A stretch of DNA of 64,000 nucleotides from UBA4744 sp963717135 (GCA_963717135.1 CAVQVN010000001.1:1-64000), one strand, 5' to 3'; counted from the stretch's first letter, positions 17,147-27,410 are shown. Notes: generated by a model not told the origin, from the letters alone. Numbers and translations: made by a program.

Positions 17147-18520
17147 ATGGCATCCCTATCCGAGCGGGTCGCCGCCGCCAAACAGGCGGAAGTGAGCTTC
17201 GATACGCAGCGTGAGGACATGTTCCGCGAGTTGCGCGGCAAGCTCCACTTCAAAGTGGTCGAAGAGCTTGGTCCGACCCTCTACGACCGCCAGATGAGCG
17301 ATGCCGAGCTTCGTCTCCGGGTCCTGGAAATGCTCGAGTGGGCGCTGGATCAGGAGGAGAGCGTTCCTTTGACGCGCGCCGACCGGACCCAATTGCTCAA
17401 CGAGATCGCCTCCGACGTGTTGGGTTACGGTCCCATCGATCCCCTTCTCAACGACCCGGACGTCACCGAGATCATGGTCAACGGCCCTCACAGCGTATTC
17501 GTGGAACGCCACGGCAAGATCGTCAAGACCGACTTCCGGTTCGTGGACGAGGTGCACCTCCGCCGGATCATCGACAAGATCGTCGGCCAGATCGGGCGCC
17601 GCATCGACGAAGCGACCCCGATGGTGGACGCCCGGCTCCCCGACGGGTCCCGTGTCAACGCCATCGTCCATCCGCTGGCTATCGGTGGACCTTTCCTCAC
17701 CATCCGCAAGTTTGCGGTCGACCCGCTCACCGAAGCAGACCTGATCCAATTCAATACGCTCAACCAGGCCACCGCCGATTTCTTGCACCAGTGTGTCAAG
17801 GGACGGCTGAACATCATCATCAGCGGCGGTACCGGCTCCGGCAAGACGACCACCCTCAATGTGCTGTCCAGCTACCTGCCGGGCGACGAGCGCATCGTCA
17901 CCATCGAGGACGCCGCCGAGTTGCAGCTGCACCAGGAACATGTGCTGAGTCTCGAATCCCGGCCCCCCAACCTGGAAGGCAAGGGTCAGATCACCATTCG
18001 CGATCTGGTCCGCAACAGCTTGCGGATGCGTCCCGACCGCATCGTGGTTGGTGAGGCGCGCGGCGGCGAGGCCCTCGACATGCTCCAGGCCATGAACACG
18101 GGTCACGACGGGTCGCTGACCACCATCCACTCGAACTCACCCCGGGACACGCTGGCCAGGATCGAGACCATGGTCTTGATGGCCGGTTTCGACCTGCCGG
18201 TGCGGGCCATCCGCGAGCAGGTGGCCTCGGCCGTCAACCTGATCGTTCACCAAACCCGGTTGCGGGACGGCACCCGCCGCATCACCCACATCACGGAAAT
18301 TGAAGGGATGGAGGGCGAGATCATCACTTTGCAGGACCTGTTCCTGTTCGACTTTGGGATGGGTGTGGACGAGAGCGGGCGGTACCTGGGTCGGTTGAAA
18401 GCCACCGGCATTCGACCTACCTTCAGCGGCCACCTGGAGGACTTCGGGATCAAATTGCCGGCCAACATCTTTGATCCCGAGCCGTTTGCTCGTCGCCAGG
18501 CCCAGTACTCGACGAAGTGA
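17147..18520 (+). CDS. cpaF: Tad/Flp pilus ATPase CpaF (TadA)
   Basis: 457 residues, ATG 17147 behind AAAGGGAGAA. It is a type II/IV secretion ATPase with an N-terminal helical domain, then FGYGP-like LGYGPIDPLL, ITEIMVNG-like VTEIMVNGP, Walker A GGTGSGKTTT at 227-236, the Asp box ITIEDAAELQ-type VTIEDAAEL, Walker B RPDRIVVGEARGGEALDML, and the histidine box GHDGSLTTIHSNS. It powers assembly of Flp pili at the cytoplasmic face. A GTGA overlap couples it to the next gene. Confidence 0.93.
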   Translation: MASLSERVAAAKQAEVSFDTQREDMFRELRGKLHFKVVEELGPTLYDRQMSDAELRLRVLEMLEWALDQEESVPLTRADRTQLLNEIASDVLGYGPIDPLLNDPDVTEIMVNGPHSVFVERHGKIVKTDFRFVDEVHLRRIIDKIVGQIGRRIDEATPMVDARLPDGSRVNAIVHPLAIGGPFLTIRKFAVDPLTEADLIQFNTLNQATADFLHQCVKGRLNIIISGGTGSGKTTTLNVLSSYLPGDERIVTIEDAAELQLHQEHVLSLESRPPNLEGKGQITIRDLVRNSLRMRPDRIVVGEARGGEALDMLQAMNTGHDGSLTTIHSNSPRDTLARIETMVLMAGFDLPVRAIREQVASAVNLIVHQTRLRDGTRRITHITEIEGMEGEIITLQDLFLFDFGMGVDESGRYLGRLKATGIRPTFSGHLEDFGIKLPANIFDPEPFARRQAQYSTK

Positions 18521-20481
18521 AACGCCTGCGCAGCTTCCTGGCGGCTGTCATCGTCGCAGTTCTGGTGCTAGGGGCCGGTGCGGCTGCCTTCGCTCAAACG
18601 GGCAACGGCGGACCGGTCATCGAGATCACCGACATCAACATCGCTCGCTATCCGCGGGTGCAGATGGTCGTCGATTTTCTGAACCTGGAAGAAGCTATTG
18701 ATCCGGCCGGTTTGGAGGTCACCGAGAACGGCAATCCGGTCGGTGATCTGGAGATCGAGACGATTGCCGAGTCCCGTGTGCAGGTCGGCATCATTCTGGT
18801 TATCGATGCCAGCGGCAGCATGGAGGGTGAACCCATCGAAGCGGCCAAGGCTGCTGCCCTGTCGTTCATCAACCAGAAACGGGCCGAGGATTTCATCGCG
18901 GTGGCCACCTTTGCCGACGAGGTGCAGGTGGTACGCGGGTTCACCAGCACCAAGTCTGCGCTCGTTGCCGCCGTCGAAGGGATCGAAGCGCAGGGCGACA
19001 CTGCTTTCTACGACGGCATCATCCGGGCCACCGAACTGTTCTCCGGCGATGCCGAACGGCTGGAGCGCAACATGATTGTGCTGACCGACGGGAAGGACGA
19101 AGGCAGCACGGCCACCCTCGATGACGCCCTGGCCGCGGTCGCCGAAAAGGAAGTGAGGGTCTTTGGTGTGGCATTGGAGTCGACGGCTTTTGATCCGGCC
19201 GACCTCCAAACCGTCGTTGCAGGCTCCAGCGGTCTCTATCTCTCGACGCCGGAACCGGGCGAACTGACCGGCCTGTACGATCAAATCAAGCGGGAACTCG
19301 ACAACAAGGTTGTCGTCCGTTTCACCGCCACCCAGGATCAGGCAGGCGATCTGGCCATCGGGGTCGGCTACCAGTCTCTGGCCACCAGCGCCAGCGTGAA
19401 CGTGCCGGGCTTCGTCAAGCCTCCTCCGCCCACCACCACGACCACGGTGACTTTCCCGCAACCGGAGGCGTACTCGCCGGCGACGGCGGGCCCCGTTTCG
19501 GCCGGTACCTTGCGGCTCCTCGGCACCGCGGCGGTGGGGCTGGGGATTGTGTTCTTCATCATCATCCTGGCCGGGCCCGGAGAAGAGGACGGCGCCTCGA
19601 CGTTCCGCAAGCGGTTACAGGCCTACGGGCGCGGCCGATCGGCAGCTCCGGAAGAGGTCAAGCGGGGATTCCTGTCGAGGATTCCCGGTTTGAGCAGATT
19701 CACCGCCTCGGCCGAGGCGGTCGCCAAACGGCGTGGTCTGCTGAGCGGTATCAATGCGGTGCTCGAGCAGGCCAATATCCCCTTGCGCGGCGGCGAGGCC
19801 CTGGCAGCCGGGCTGGGCCTCAGCGTCATCGCCGGAGTCTTGGCCGGGTTGTTCATGAGGAGCTTCATCGCCGCCGGGGTCGGTTTCCTCATCGTGTTGC
19901 TGATCGTGGCGGCGGCCATCCAGTACGCCGGAACCCGGGAGAAACGAGTATTCGAGCGCCAGCTTCCCGACACGCTCACCCTGCTGTCGACTTCGCTTCG
20001 AGCCGGGTATTCGTTGTTGCAGGCGGTTGAGGCGGTGGCGGCCGAAGCTCCCCAGCCGACTGCCCGGGAATTCGGCCGGGCGATTGCGGAAGCCCGACTC
20101 GGTAGGCCGGTGGTAGACACCATGCAAGCGGTCGCCGACCGGATGCGTTCCGAGGACTTCAAATGGGCGGTCATGGCCATCGAGATCCAGCGTGAGGTCG
20201 GGGGCAACCTCGCCGAGGTCCTCCAGACCGTGGCCGATACTATGCGGCAACGAAACCGGCTCAAGGGCGAGATCCGGGCTCTCACCGCCGAGGGTCGTCT
20301 CTCGGCAATCGTGCTTGCTCTGCTGCCTCTTGTGCTGTTTGCCTTCCTGTTTACCACCAACCGTGGATATCTCGAACCTCTCTTCGAGGAGACTGCCGGG
20401 CTGATTGCCATGGCGGCAGGTTTGTTGTTGATGGGGGCCGGTGTCTACTGGCTCAAGAAGATCGTGGATATCGAGGTCTAA
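18517..20481 (+). CDS. tadB: Fusion of a von Willebrand A domain and TadB
   Basis: 654 residues from GTG 18517. A signal peptide (about 1-26, ending AAAFAQ) is followed by a von Willebrand A domain (about 88-270) with a perfect MIDAS start DASGS at 97-101 and LTDGKDEG. After a PPPPTTTTTV linker come a membrane segment (about 330-352) and a TadB inner-membrane platform domain with type II secretion F signature (LPDTLTLLSTSLRAGYSLLQ; EIQREVGGNLAEVL) and C-terminal membrane segments. The A domain lies outside the membrane, so the platform protein carries a metal-dependent adhesion or assembly module. The next gene starts immediately after the stop. The frame is intact over the junction, so the fusion is real. 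Confidence 0.9.
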   Translation: MKRLRSFLAAVIVAVLVLGAGAAAFAQTGNGGPVIEITDINIARYPRVQMVVDFLNLEEAIDPAGLEVTENGNPVGDLEIETIAESRVQVGIILVIDASGSMEGEPIEAAKAAALSFINQKRAEDFIAVATFADEVQVVRGFTSTKSALVAAVEGIEAQGDTAFYDGIIRATELFSGDAERLERNMIVLTDGKDEGSTATLDDALAAVAEKEVRVFGVALESTAFDPADLQTVVAGSSGLYLSTPEPGELTGLYDQIKRELDNKVVVRFTATQDQAGDLAIGVGYQSLATSASVNVPGFVKPPPPTTTTTVTFPQPEAYSPATAGPVSAGTLRLLGTAAVGLGIVFFIIILAGPGEEDGASTFRKRLQAYGRGRSAAPEEVKRGFLSRIPGLSRFTASAEAVAKRRGLLSGINAVLEQANIPLRGGEALAAGLGLSVIAGVLAGLFMRSFIAAGVGFLIVLLIVAAAIQYAGTREKRVFERQLPDTLTLLSTSLRAGYSLLQAVEAVAAEAPQPTAREFGRAIAEARLGRPVVDTMQAVADRMRSEDFKWAVMAIEIQREVGGNLAEVLQTVADTMRQRNRLKGEIRALTAEGRLSAIVLALLPLVLFAFLFTTNRGYLEPLFEETAGLIAMAAGLLLMGAGVYWLKKIVDIEV

Positions 20482-21399
20482 ATGGATCCCAAACTCTTTG
20501 CAGTCGGGTCGGTGTTCGTGGCCATGACCGGTCTTGCCCTGTGGGTTGGTTTCGGCATCGTTCGGGCTCGCAAAGCGGCGACCGAGCGCCTGGCCGTTTA
20601 TGGTTCGGCCGACTTCATCCGCGAGGAGACCCTCAAGAAGCCGGTTGCCGAACGGGCGGTTGCTCCCGTTTTTCTCGCTCTAGGACGATTGCTCGGCCGA
20701 TTCACCCCGGTGGGCTGGTTGAAGAAGACCCAGCGAAGAATCGTGCTGGCCGGGAGCCCGGGCAACCTGGACGCCAACTCGTGGGCGGTCATCAAGCTCT
20801 TGACATCGATCGGAGCGCTCATCCTGTGGTTCTTCCTGCAGGGCGATCTGGAATTCCGGATGAAAGTCATGACGTTCGCTCTCCTGGCGATCCTCGGGTT
20901 CTTCGGACCCGACGTTTGGCTGACTCGCAAGGTCGACAACCGCCGCCTCGCCATGCAACGAGCTCTACCGGACGTCCTCGACCTGCTGGTGATCAGTGTC
21001 GAGGCCGGCCTTGGCTTTGATTCGGCGATGGCCCGGGTGGTCGCTACCGTTCCCGGACCGCTGTCCGAAGAATTCTTCCGAATGCTGCAAGAAACCCGGG
21101 TTGGGGTGAGCCGCCGGGACGCCATGCGGCACCTCACCGACCGGACCGACCTGGATGAACTCCGCTCTTTCCTCTTGGCCATGATGCAGGCGGAAGCCTT
21201 TGGTGTGGCCATTGCCCAGGTATTGCGGGTACAGGCCGACGAGATGCGCGTCCAGCGTCGCCAGCGAGCCCAGGAGAAAGCCTTCGCGGCTCCCGTGAAG
21301 ATGGTCTTTCCGCTGGTGTTCTGTATCTTCCCGGCCCTATTCATCGTCCTGTTGGGTCCGGCCGCTATTCAGATCTTCAAGACCTTCACCGAGTTGTAG
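20482..21399 (+). CDS. tadC: Tad pilus inner-membrane protein TadC
   Basis: 305 residues, ATG adjoining the TAA of the VWA-TadB gene. Membrane segments lie near 5-25, 110-150 and 275-300, with a type II secretion F domain between (ALPDVLDLLVISVEAGLGFDSAM; EAFGVAIAQVLRVQADEMRVQR). It pairs with TadB as the platform driven by CpaF. The C-terminus PLVFCIFPALFIVLLGPA is typical. It ends the pilus operon; no TadE/TadF pseudopilin and no prepilin peptidase gene is seen in the window. Confidence 0.9.
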   Translation: MDPKLFAVGSVFVAMTGLALWVGFGIVRARKAATERLAVYGSADFIREETLKKPVAERAVAPVFLALGRLLGRFTPVGWLKKTQRRIVLAGSPGNLDANSWAVIKLLTSIGALILWFFLQGDLEFRMKVMTFALLAILGFFGPDVWLTRKVDNRRLAMQRALPDVLDLLVISVEAGLGFDSAMARVVATVPGPLSEEFFRMLQETRVGVSRRDAMRHLTDRTDLDELRSFLLAMMQAEAFGVAIAQVLRVQADEMRVQRRQRAQEKAFAAPVKMVFPLVFCIFPALFIVLLGPAAIQIFKTFTEL

Positions 21400-21407
21400 G
21401 TCACGGC

Positions 21408-22786
21408 GTGGCCGCCGTTGACGTAGAGCCAGTTCCACCGCTCTGGCAGCGGCTTTCGGTACGCCATTTGCTACTGCTGGCCCCATGGGTCGGAGTGGCT
21501 ATTGGGGCTTCTCGCCCGATCCGCGACAACTCCTTCCTCTGGCACATCCGGGCCGGTGCTCTTCAACTGACCTCCGGTGAGGTTCTCACGACCGATCCGT
21601 TTTCTTTCACCATGGCGGGAGAGCCGTGGCGCACCCAATCATGGCTGGCCGATTTACTCTACGGCTCGTTGGAGAAGGCATCCGGAGGGCTTGGGTGGGT
21701 GCCCTGGCTGCTGATGTTCTGCGGTGGGCTGGTCGTCGCGATTGGTGGGGTTCACTGCTTTTCGGCGAGTGTGCGATCCTCTGCCGGTGGCGCTGGCGCT
21801 GGTCGGCCTCATTTGGCTGGGTCTTCCCAACCTGGTGCCGAGACCGGTCGCTCTTTTCGTTCGTTCTTCTGGCCGTGCTGGTGGTGGTGCTCGAGGCGGA
21901 GGCGGAGTGGGCGGTTCCGCTGATCTTGTGGGTCTGGGCCGGTGTTGCACGGTTCGTTCGTGCTGGGAATTGGCCTGCTGGTTCTTGACGCCTTCCGGCG
22001 CAGTCTCACTTGGCGGCGATTCGCCGTGCGAGTGGGAGCTCTCACTTGGTCGCAGTTAGCCTCACCGCCCACGGATTCGGGATCTGGTCGATGCTGACGT
22101 CCTTTGTGACCAATCGGGAAGCACTCAGTTTCATCTCGGAATGGGCTGCCCCGGATTTGCTGTCCGTTGCCACATTTCCCTACGTGCTAATGATCGCCGC
22201 GGTCATCGTGGCGACGGCTCGGAGCCGAATCGAGGCTCGGGAGCTGTGGGTCGTGATCCCGTTTCTCGTCTTTGGGTTCACGTCGGCCCGCGCAATCATG
22301 CCGGCGGCCATCGTCTTGGCGCCGTTTGCCGCTTCAGTGTGGCGTCGCGGGCCTGTGGAGGAAGGCCGTTCCGGCGGTTCAGCCCGAGTTCAACCTGTTT
22401 ATCGCTGCAGCGCTGATAGTGCTCCCGCTCCTCGCGGCTGGTCGGATTCGAGGGACTCGACGAAGACTCGTTTTCCGGTCGCAGGCGGCGGGTTATCTCG
22501 AGTGCCGGATACGTGTGGCACGATGACGCCACCGGTGGTTACCTGATCTACGCCAATCGGCTGCCGGTATTCATCGATGATCGGGCCGAACTGTTCGGCG
22601 CGGATTTCTTCCGGGAATTCGTCAACACTCGACGTGGCACACCGGCGTGGCGTTCGACCTTCGACCGGTACGGCATCGAGCAGGCACTGGTTGCCTCCGA
22701 TGTCGGGCTTGGCCGACGTGCTCATCGCCGAGGGCTGGCGGATCGACTTCGCGGACGATCGGTGGACGGTCTTCTCGCGAAGTTGA
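21408..22786 (+). CDS. Polytopic membrane protein, possible glycosyltransferase-like, heavily frameshifted
   Basis: GTG 21408, nine bases after tadC. The N-terminal piece has LLLAPWVGVAIGASRPIRDN and a DPFSFTMAGEPWRTQSWLAD segment, a pattern of membrane proteins related to GT-C/PMT-like families. Later hydrophobic pieces occur in other frames, and the C-terminal soluble piece reads GGYLIYANRLPVFIDDRAEL, FDRYGIEQALVAS, then WRIDFADDRWTVFSRS. At least four indels are needed to join them. The corrected length is about 455 residues. It may act on cell-surface glycans or pilus modification; the family is not certain. Confidence 0.55.
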
Positions 22787-22807
22787 ATGGCGACCGCACA
22801 CAAGAGA

Positions 22808-22833
22808 GTGGGGGACCCGCTCGGGTCCCCCAC
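22808..22833. terminator. Bidirectional hairpin terminator
   Basis: A perfect 11-bp stem GTGGGGGACCC / GGGTCCCCCAC with a GCTC loop lies between the end of the plus-strand membrane-protein gene and the ends of the minus-strand pilin genes. There is no T-run, so it is a strong hairpin rather than a textbook intrinsic terminator. Its position between convergent genes supports the role. Confidence 0.6.
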
Positions 22834-22858
22834 ACGCTTGTTGCGAAGGCGACTCCGG

Positions 22859-23253
22859 CTAGGTTTCTGACGGAGCTTGCTATGTCGCTCCACATCTGTG
22901 AGTTCTCATCGCCGGCAAATTGCACCGCAACCAGGACCACCACTGCGATGAGGACTACGAGGAGCTCCCCACTCAACCAGCCCGGCACCTCGCTCGCTTC
23001 TGGAACTGTGCTCCTGACGAGCTCACTCAAGCGTTTCCCAGCCCATTGATCGGTCCTTCCGATTTGGCTATTGTTGAGGGCGCTGCCGATTTCGCTGAAG
23101 GTCTCCGAGACCTGATCGCCGGCGAAGGTGATCGCCAGAATCGCGATGATCGCGATCAAGCACGACCAGCAGTGCGTACTCAACCATGCTGGCGCCGCGC
23201 TCGTCCTTGAAGGACTCCCAGCGGGCTGCCAACTCACTGATTACTGTCAACAC
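22859..23253 (-). CDS. Tandem Flp-type pilins (frameshifted)
   Basis: GTG 23253 behind TAGGAGGGTTCTT opens VLTVISELAARWESFKDERG, then the class III prepilin signature G^ASMVEYALLV. After a one-base slip it continues VLIAIIAILAITFAGDQVSE and SEIGSALNNSQ. This is a complete Flp pilin. A second pilin-like unit follows without a clear own start: PG^WLSGELLVVLIAVVVL, with the conserved Glu five residues after the cleavage Gly, ending QFAGDENSQMWSDIASS near a stop at 22859. The units are probably two genes with indels at the join. Flp pilin is the subunit moved by the CpaF/TadB/TadC machine encoded just upstream on the other strand. Confidence 0.75.
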
Positions 23254-23352
23254 AAGAACCCTCCTACAGGCTCGGGACTCAACTGGGGTCAAGGTACCAC
23301 GCAGAGCGCTCGTTTCTCCATAGGTCGGGCGCCCCATTTCCACAATCCGGCA

Positions 23353-23989
23353 CTATCGGTTCTTGACCAGCCCCAACCGGATGGCCTCAACCGCGGCCTG
23401 AGTGCGGTCGGCGATGCCGAGCTTCTCATAGATCGAAGCCAGGTGATTCTTCACGGTCTTGGGCGATATGTACAGGCGTTCGGCCAGTTCGTCGGTGTGA
23501 CTGACTCCCTCGCCGAGCAGGGTCAGCAGTTCTCGTTCGCGGGCTGTGAGTGAGGCTGCTCCCGGGTCGAGAGCGGGTTCCATGTACTGATCCAGAATCT
23601 CACGGAGAGTGGTGGATAGGGGAGTGAGGTTCTCGCCGGCCACCACCGCTCGAATGGCCGCGGCCAGCTCAGGCAAGGGGGTCGACTTCGACAAGAATCC
23701 TTTGGCTCCGGCTTCCATCGCCTGGGCGCGTCTCTTCTCGTCGGCATGCATGGTCACGATGATGGCGGGCAGGGATCCTTTCAACCGCTTGAGAACTTCG
23801 AACCCGGATAGATCGGGCATTTCCAGATCAACCAGGAGTACATCGGCGCGCTGATTCTGGGCCAACTCGAGCAACTCGACGCCGCCGGATGCGGTTCCCG
23901 CCACGTGGAGATCGGGGATGGCGGCCAAGCGCCTGGCTGACGCCTTCGGCAAACAACGTATGATCGTCGGCGACGAGTACTTCAATCAA
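23353..23989 (-). CDS. NarL-type response regulator (one frameshift)
   Basis: TTG 23989 opens LIEVLVADDHTLFAEGVS. After a one-base slip near 23940 the protein continues ARRLAAIPDLHVAGTASGG, VLLVDLEMPDLSGFEVLK (phospho-acceptor D in LVDLEMPD) and a LuxR/NarL helix-turn-helix, LTARERELLTLLGEGVSHTD with LYISPKTVKNHLASIYEKL. Corrected length is about 211 residues. Its start overlaps the end of the sensor kinase gene, so they form one operon. It lies next to the Flp pilin genes, which are natural candidates for its targets. Confidence 0.85.
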
Positions 23990-25524
23990 TCTGGCCCCCA
24001 GGTCGACGGTAACTGCAGTCCCAGCGCGGGTGCTGGTGATGTTCAAGGCCGCTCCGATTCTTTCCGCCCGTTCTTCCATTCCTATCAAACCGTAGTGGCC
24101 GTCGGGAACCCGGTCCCGACGAAAGCCCTTTCCCCGGTCATGCACCGTGACGGATCCCTCATCGAAATCGACGGTTCCGTGAACGGTGATGGTTTCGGAT
24201 CCCGAATGCCGGATGGCGTTGCGGACCGCTTCGGTGACGATGGCGACGACATCCGGTGCTATCGACGGACGGGGTGGTCGGCGCTCGGTCAGCCGGATGT
24301 CGATCACCGGGTCATCTTCCGTCATCGAGGCGCTGAGGTTCTTCATCACCTCGGTGACGCTGGGTTGCTCGGGCATGCGCAGGTCGGCAACGGTGCTGCG
24401 AACGTCCTCAACCATGCCGCCGACCGAGGTTCGGAGTTCGCGGAGGTGTTCGGCCAGATCGGGGTCGGCGGGATGTTGCAGCAAGGCCAGATCGAGTGCC
24501 AGACCGAGCGACGCCAGCGAGGGGCCGATCTCGTCGTGAAGATCGCGCGCCAGTCGAGCCCGTTCTTCGCGGATGGCCCGGCGGGCAATGTCCTGAAGCA
24601 GCAGGATGTTGGAGAAGGCCAGGGCAACGGGTTGGAGGGACTCGACGGTTGCCTGGTGTTCGGCGCGGGAGGGTTCGTCGGCGGAGATCAACACGACCAT
24701 TCCGACGTCCCGGGTTCCCACCGACAGGGGAATGATGGAACGATGGTCGTTCGGCTGTTCGGTTCCACGTCGGGCCACCACGACCGGACCGTCGTCTCCG
24801 GCCAGGGCTACCACGGCTGCGTGAAAGCGACGCGACCTCCGCCAGGCTCTCCAGTGCTTCATGGCCGACGGTCACCGGGTTGAGCTCGGCCGTGTCGGCA
24901 ACTTCTGCGAATCGGGTCAACAGTGAGTTGGCGCGTTCGAGGCGATCGAGACGCAGCGACACCTCGAGCGAAGCGGCGGCCATCGCGTCGGCCCGGGCGC
25001 CTTCCTCCACCAACAGAGCGGCGGGCTTGCCCGAACGTGAATCCGATGAGCAGGTAGAGGCCCGCCCACTGAAAGAACACGGGCAGGTCGAAATCGTCGA
25101 TGCCGACGGAAATAACGATCAGCACCCCGGCCGCCAGCCCGGCGGTCGCCAGTCCGCTTCGGAACCCGCCGAACACGCCGGCCAACATGATGGGTGTGAG
25201 GGAGAGAAGCAAGAAAGGGCTGTCGAGGCCACCGCTGAGGCTCACTGCCATCATCACCAATATGACTCCGACCAGCGAGGTCAATTCACGGATCCACGTG
25301 GTACGCAGAAAGGTGCGTGGCAGGATCTGGGATCCCAACACATAGACGCCACCGGCCATGGCGGCGCCAATTGCGTCGGCTCCGATGGCTTCGGTACCAA
25401 GGGCTGCCGCGTCCTGGCGTGCTTTCCAGAAGGTAACGAACACTCCGAGGGCAAGGGCCACCCACAACAAAGCGAGCAACACCTTGTGGAATCGTGATTC
25501 CCACGGGTTCGGTCGGTCGGCCAT
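23986..25524 (-). CDS. NarL-family sensor histidine kinase with GAF-like domain, frameshifted
   Basis: ATG 25524 (MADRPNPWESRFHKVLLALLW). The N-terminus has about five to six membrane segments (to about residue 170). A linker in the next frame (SLRLDRLERANSLLTRFAEV) leads into a GAF-like domain. A HisKA_3 dimerisation helix carries the phospho-accepting His in ERARLARDLHDEIGPSLAS, and the HATPase domain has VTEAVRNAIRHS and DRGKGF. At least two indels separate the pieces. A TGA at 23986-23988 overlaps the TTG start of the regulator, although the last open frame runs past it. The sensed signal is unknown; the membrane sensor suggests an envelope or extracellular cue. Confidence 0.8.
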
Positions 25525-25550
25525 CGGGTATCAGAGTACAGTCCTTTCAC

Positions 25551-26146
25551 GTGTCCGACAGGCAAGTACGCGTCTTGCTCACCGGCGGCATCGGCGCCGG
25601 GAAGAGTTCAGTGGGCGAGTTGTTGCGCGCTCGGGGGGCGCTGGTGATCGACGCGGACGAGATCGGCCACCAGGTGCTCGAACGGGCGGCGAAGCCTTCG
25701 ATCGGGTTGCCGAGACCTGGCCGTCGGTCGTGGTCGACGGAGTGATCGATCGCAGACGACTGGCCGACATCGTGTTTGGTGATCCGGCAGAGCTCGAGAC
25801 GACTCGAAGAATTCACCCACGCGGCCATTCGGAGAGCGGATCGCCGACGTGATTGGGAGGTCGACCGAGCACGTCGTCGTAGTGGAGGTGCCGCTTCTGA
25901 CCGACTTCATGGGTAAGGGCTGGATCCGGGTGACCGTCGATGCAGATCCGGGTCGTTCGAGTGGAACGACTGCTCGCGCGCCGCATGGATGAGGAAGACA
26001 TTGACCGCCGGATGTCGGCCCAGCCTCCGCGCCAACAGTGGTTGAGGTCTGCGGACCAGGTTATCGACAACTCCGGACCGCATGAACAGCTGGTAGCAAA
26101 CGTAGACAGTCTCTGGGAGAAGCTTCAAGAGTTGGCCGAATCTTGA
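25551..26146 (+). CDS. coaE: Dephospho-CoA kinase (multiple frameshifts)
   Basis: GTG 25551 opens VSDRQVRVLLTGGIGAGKSS with P-loop GGIGAGKSS, then GALVIDADEIGHQVLE. Later frames supply GGEAFDRVAETWPSVVVDG, DRRRLADIVFGDPAELE, EHVVVVEVPLLTDFMGKGW and RVERLLARRMDEEDIDRRMSAQ, then DQVIDNSGPHEQL. These are the conserved CoaE blocks in order, about 195 residues, but three to four indels interrupt them. CoaE performs the last step of CoA synthesis and is normally essential, so sequencing errors are the likeliest reason. It is divergent from the kinase gene, 26 bases away, and followed by a convergent membrane gene. Confidence 0.85.
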
Positions 26147-27132
26147 AGCGCAACCACTCCACCGCCCCGGCGCGGGGGCATTGACCAGAGAACCGGCAGG
26201 GCTGCTGCGGCCCGAATCCAGTTTACTGGGTGCTCGAGCACGAAGGGGCCGAACATCAGGACCAACATGCCGGTAGCGGCCCAGGACACCCGTACTCCGC
26301 CGGTTTTTTTGGTCAAGCCCACGTAGATCGTCGCGACGGCTGCGATCAGAGGAATCCCGGTGATGAGCGATGAACCCGCCGGCAGCAACCGCCACACTTC
26401 GAGGTAGCCGGCGAAGGGGATCACAATGGTCGACGGTGGGATCGGTCCACTGCCGAAAGCGGCGATCCCGACGAATCGTAGGGCCAACACCATCACCACA
26501 AAGGTGACGAAGAGGGCGGGTAGGTTCCGGCGCCGCAGCGGGAGAGCCGTCGCCAGGCTCGGCCGTACCGCCCCCAGTAGACCGGCGGCGAAGCTTGCGC
26601 CTCCACCAGTCGAGGCTACGAGCGCCACCATGAGCAGGGCGACTCCCAAGGGCTCGGCCGTGTCGGCCGCAAAACCGACGAATATCGCCGGGTTGGCGGC
26701 GAGAAGGTAGTGGGAGGGACCCCATCGGCGAGCGAATGCACTCGAGATCATGCCCACTGTGATCAGAGCCGCCGCGTTCACCAACATGAGACCGACAGGA
26801 ACCCACGCAGTGCGACCGAGAGCGGCAAGCCGCCCCAGCCACGCATAGCCGACCCTCGAGAATCGGTATGCGGGCACGGCCAACTCGCGAGCCGGGCCGT
26901 TCAGATCGAGATCGGAGGCAAGCGCCACAAACGCCTGCCCGTCACCTCTCGACCAGAGAAGGAAGAAAGGGCTGTTTCCATACCATTCGGGAAGGTCCAA
27001 ACCGTAGATCTCTTCGAACCTGTGCAGGTCGACCGGCGAAAGATCGGGGCTGGCCGTCCGGACCAAGGCAACTCGGACGACCAGCCCAGCGCCTAGCACC
27101 AGCAGGCCGATCAGAAGGTTTCTGCGCCACAC
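26125..27132 (-). CDS. Polytopic membrane protein, glycosyltransferase-like
   Basis: 335 residues with about eight to nine membrane segments. After the first segment a periplasmic loop holds LPEWYGNSPFFLLWSRGDGQ and AYRFSRVGYAWLGRLAAL, recalling the 'GDGQxF...A.D...YRY.R..' pattern of several other membrane proteins in this window, which look like GT-C fold mannosyl- or arabinosyltransferase relatives. There is no clear catalytic motif, and the intact frame overlaps the end of coaE by 22 bases, convergent. A role in surface polysaccharide or lipid glycosylation is inferred. Confidence 0.6.
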   Translation of the reverse strand: MWRRNLLIGLLVLGAGLVVRVALVRTASPDLSPVDLHRFEEIYGLDLPEWYGNSPFFLLWSRGDGQAFVALASDLDLNGPARELAVPAYRFSRVGYAWLGRLAALGRTAWVPVGLMLVNAAALITVGMISSAFARRWGPSHYLLAANPAIFVGFAADTAEPLGVALLMVALVASTGGGASFAAGLLGAVRPSLATALPLRRRNLPALFVTFVVMVLALRFVGIAAFGSGPIPPSTIVIPFAGYLEVWRLLPAGSSLITGIPLIAAVATIYVGLTKKTGGVRVSWAATGMLVLMFGPFVLEHPVNWIRAAAALPVLWSMPPRRGGGVVALQDSANS

Positions 27133-27410
27133 AATCCGGCGAGCCTATCACCGGGCCAATCCGGCGAACGGACAAAACGTCTGCCCGGGCTTGAGGCCCG
27201 GTAGTGTCGCCTCGGTGATTCCTAGGTGTAGGTCGGATGAGAGATGAGACGACGGCAACTTCCCTCCCTCCAATCCCCGGCGTCCCTAAACACTCGTCCG
27301 CACCCCGGGGACGGTTTGCAGCGCCGACGGAGCGATCATATCGGAGTATTTGCCCGTGAGAAGCGGCGGGATTGGCTGCACTGCTGGCCGACCGCAGGCC
27401 CAGGTCGGCG

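Noticed and set aside
17156..18130. A 324-residue minus-strand frame inside cpaF
   Set aside because: Antisense shadow of a conserved intact gene.
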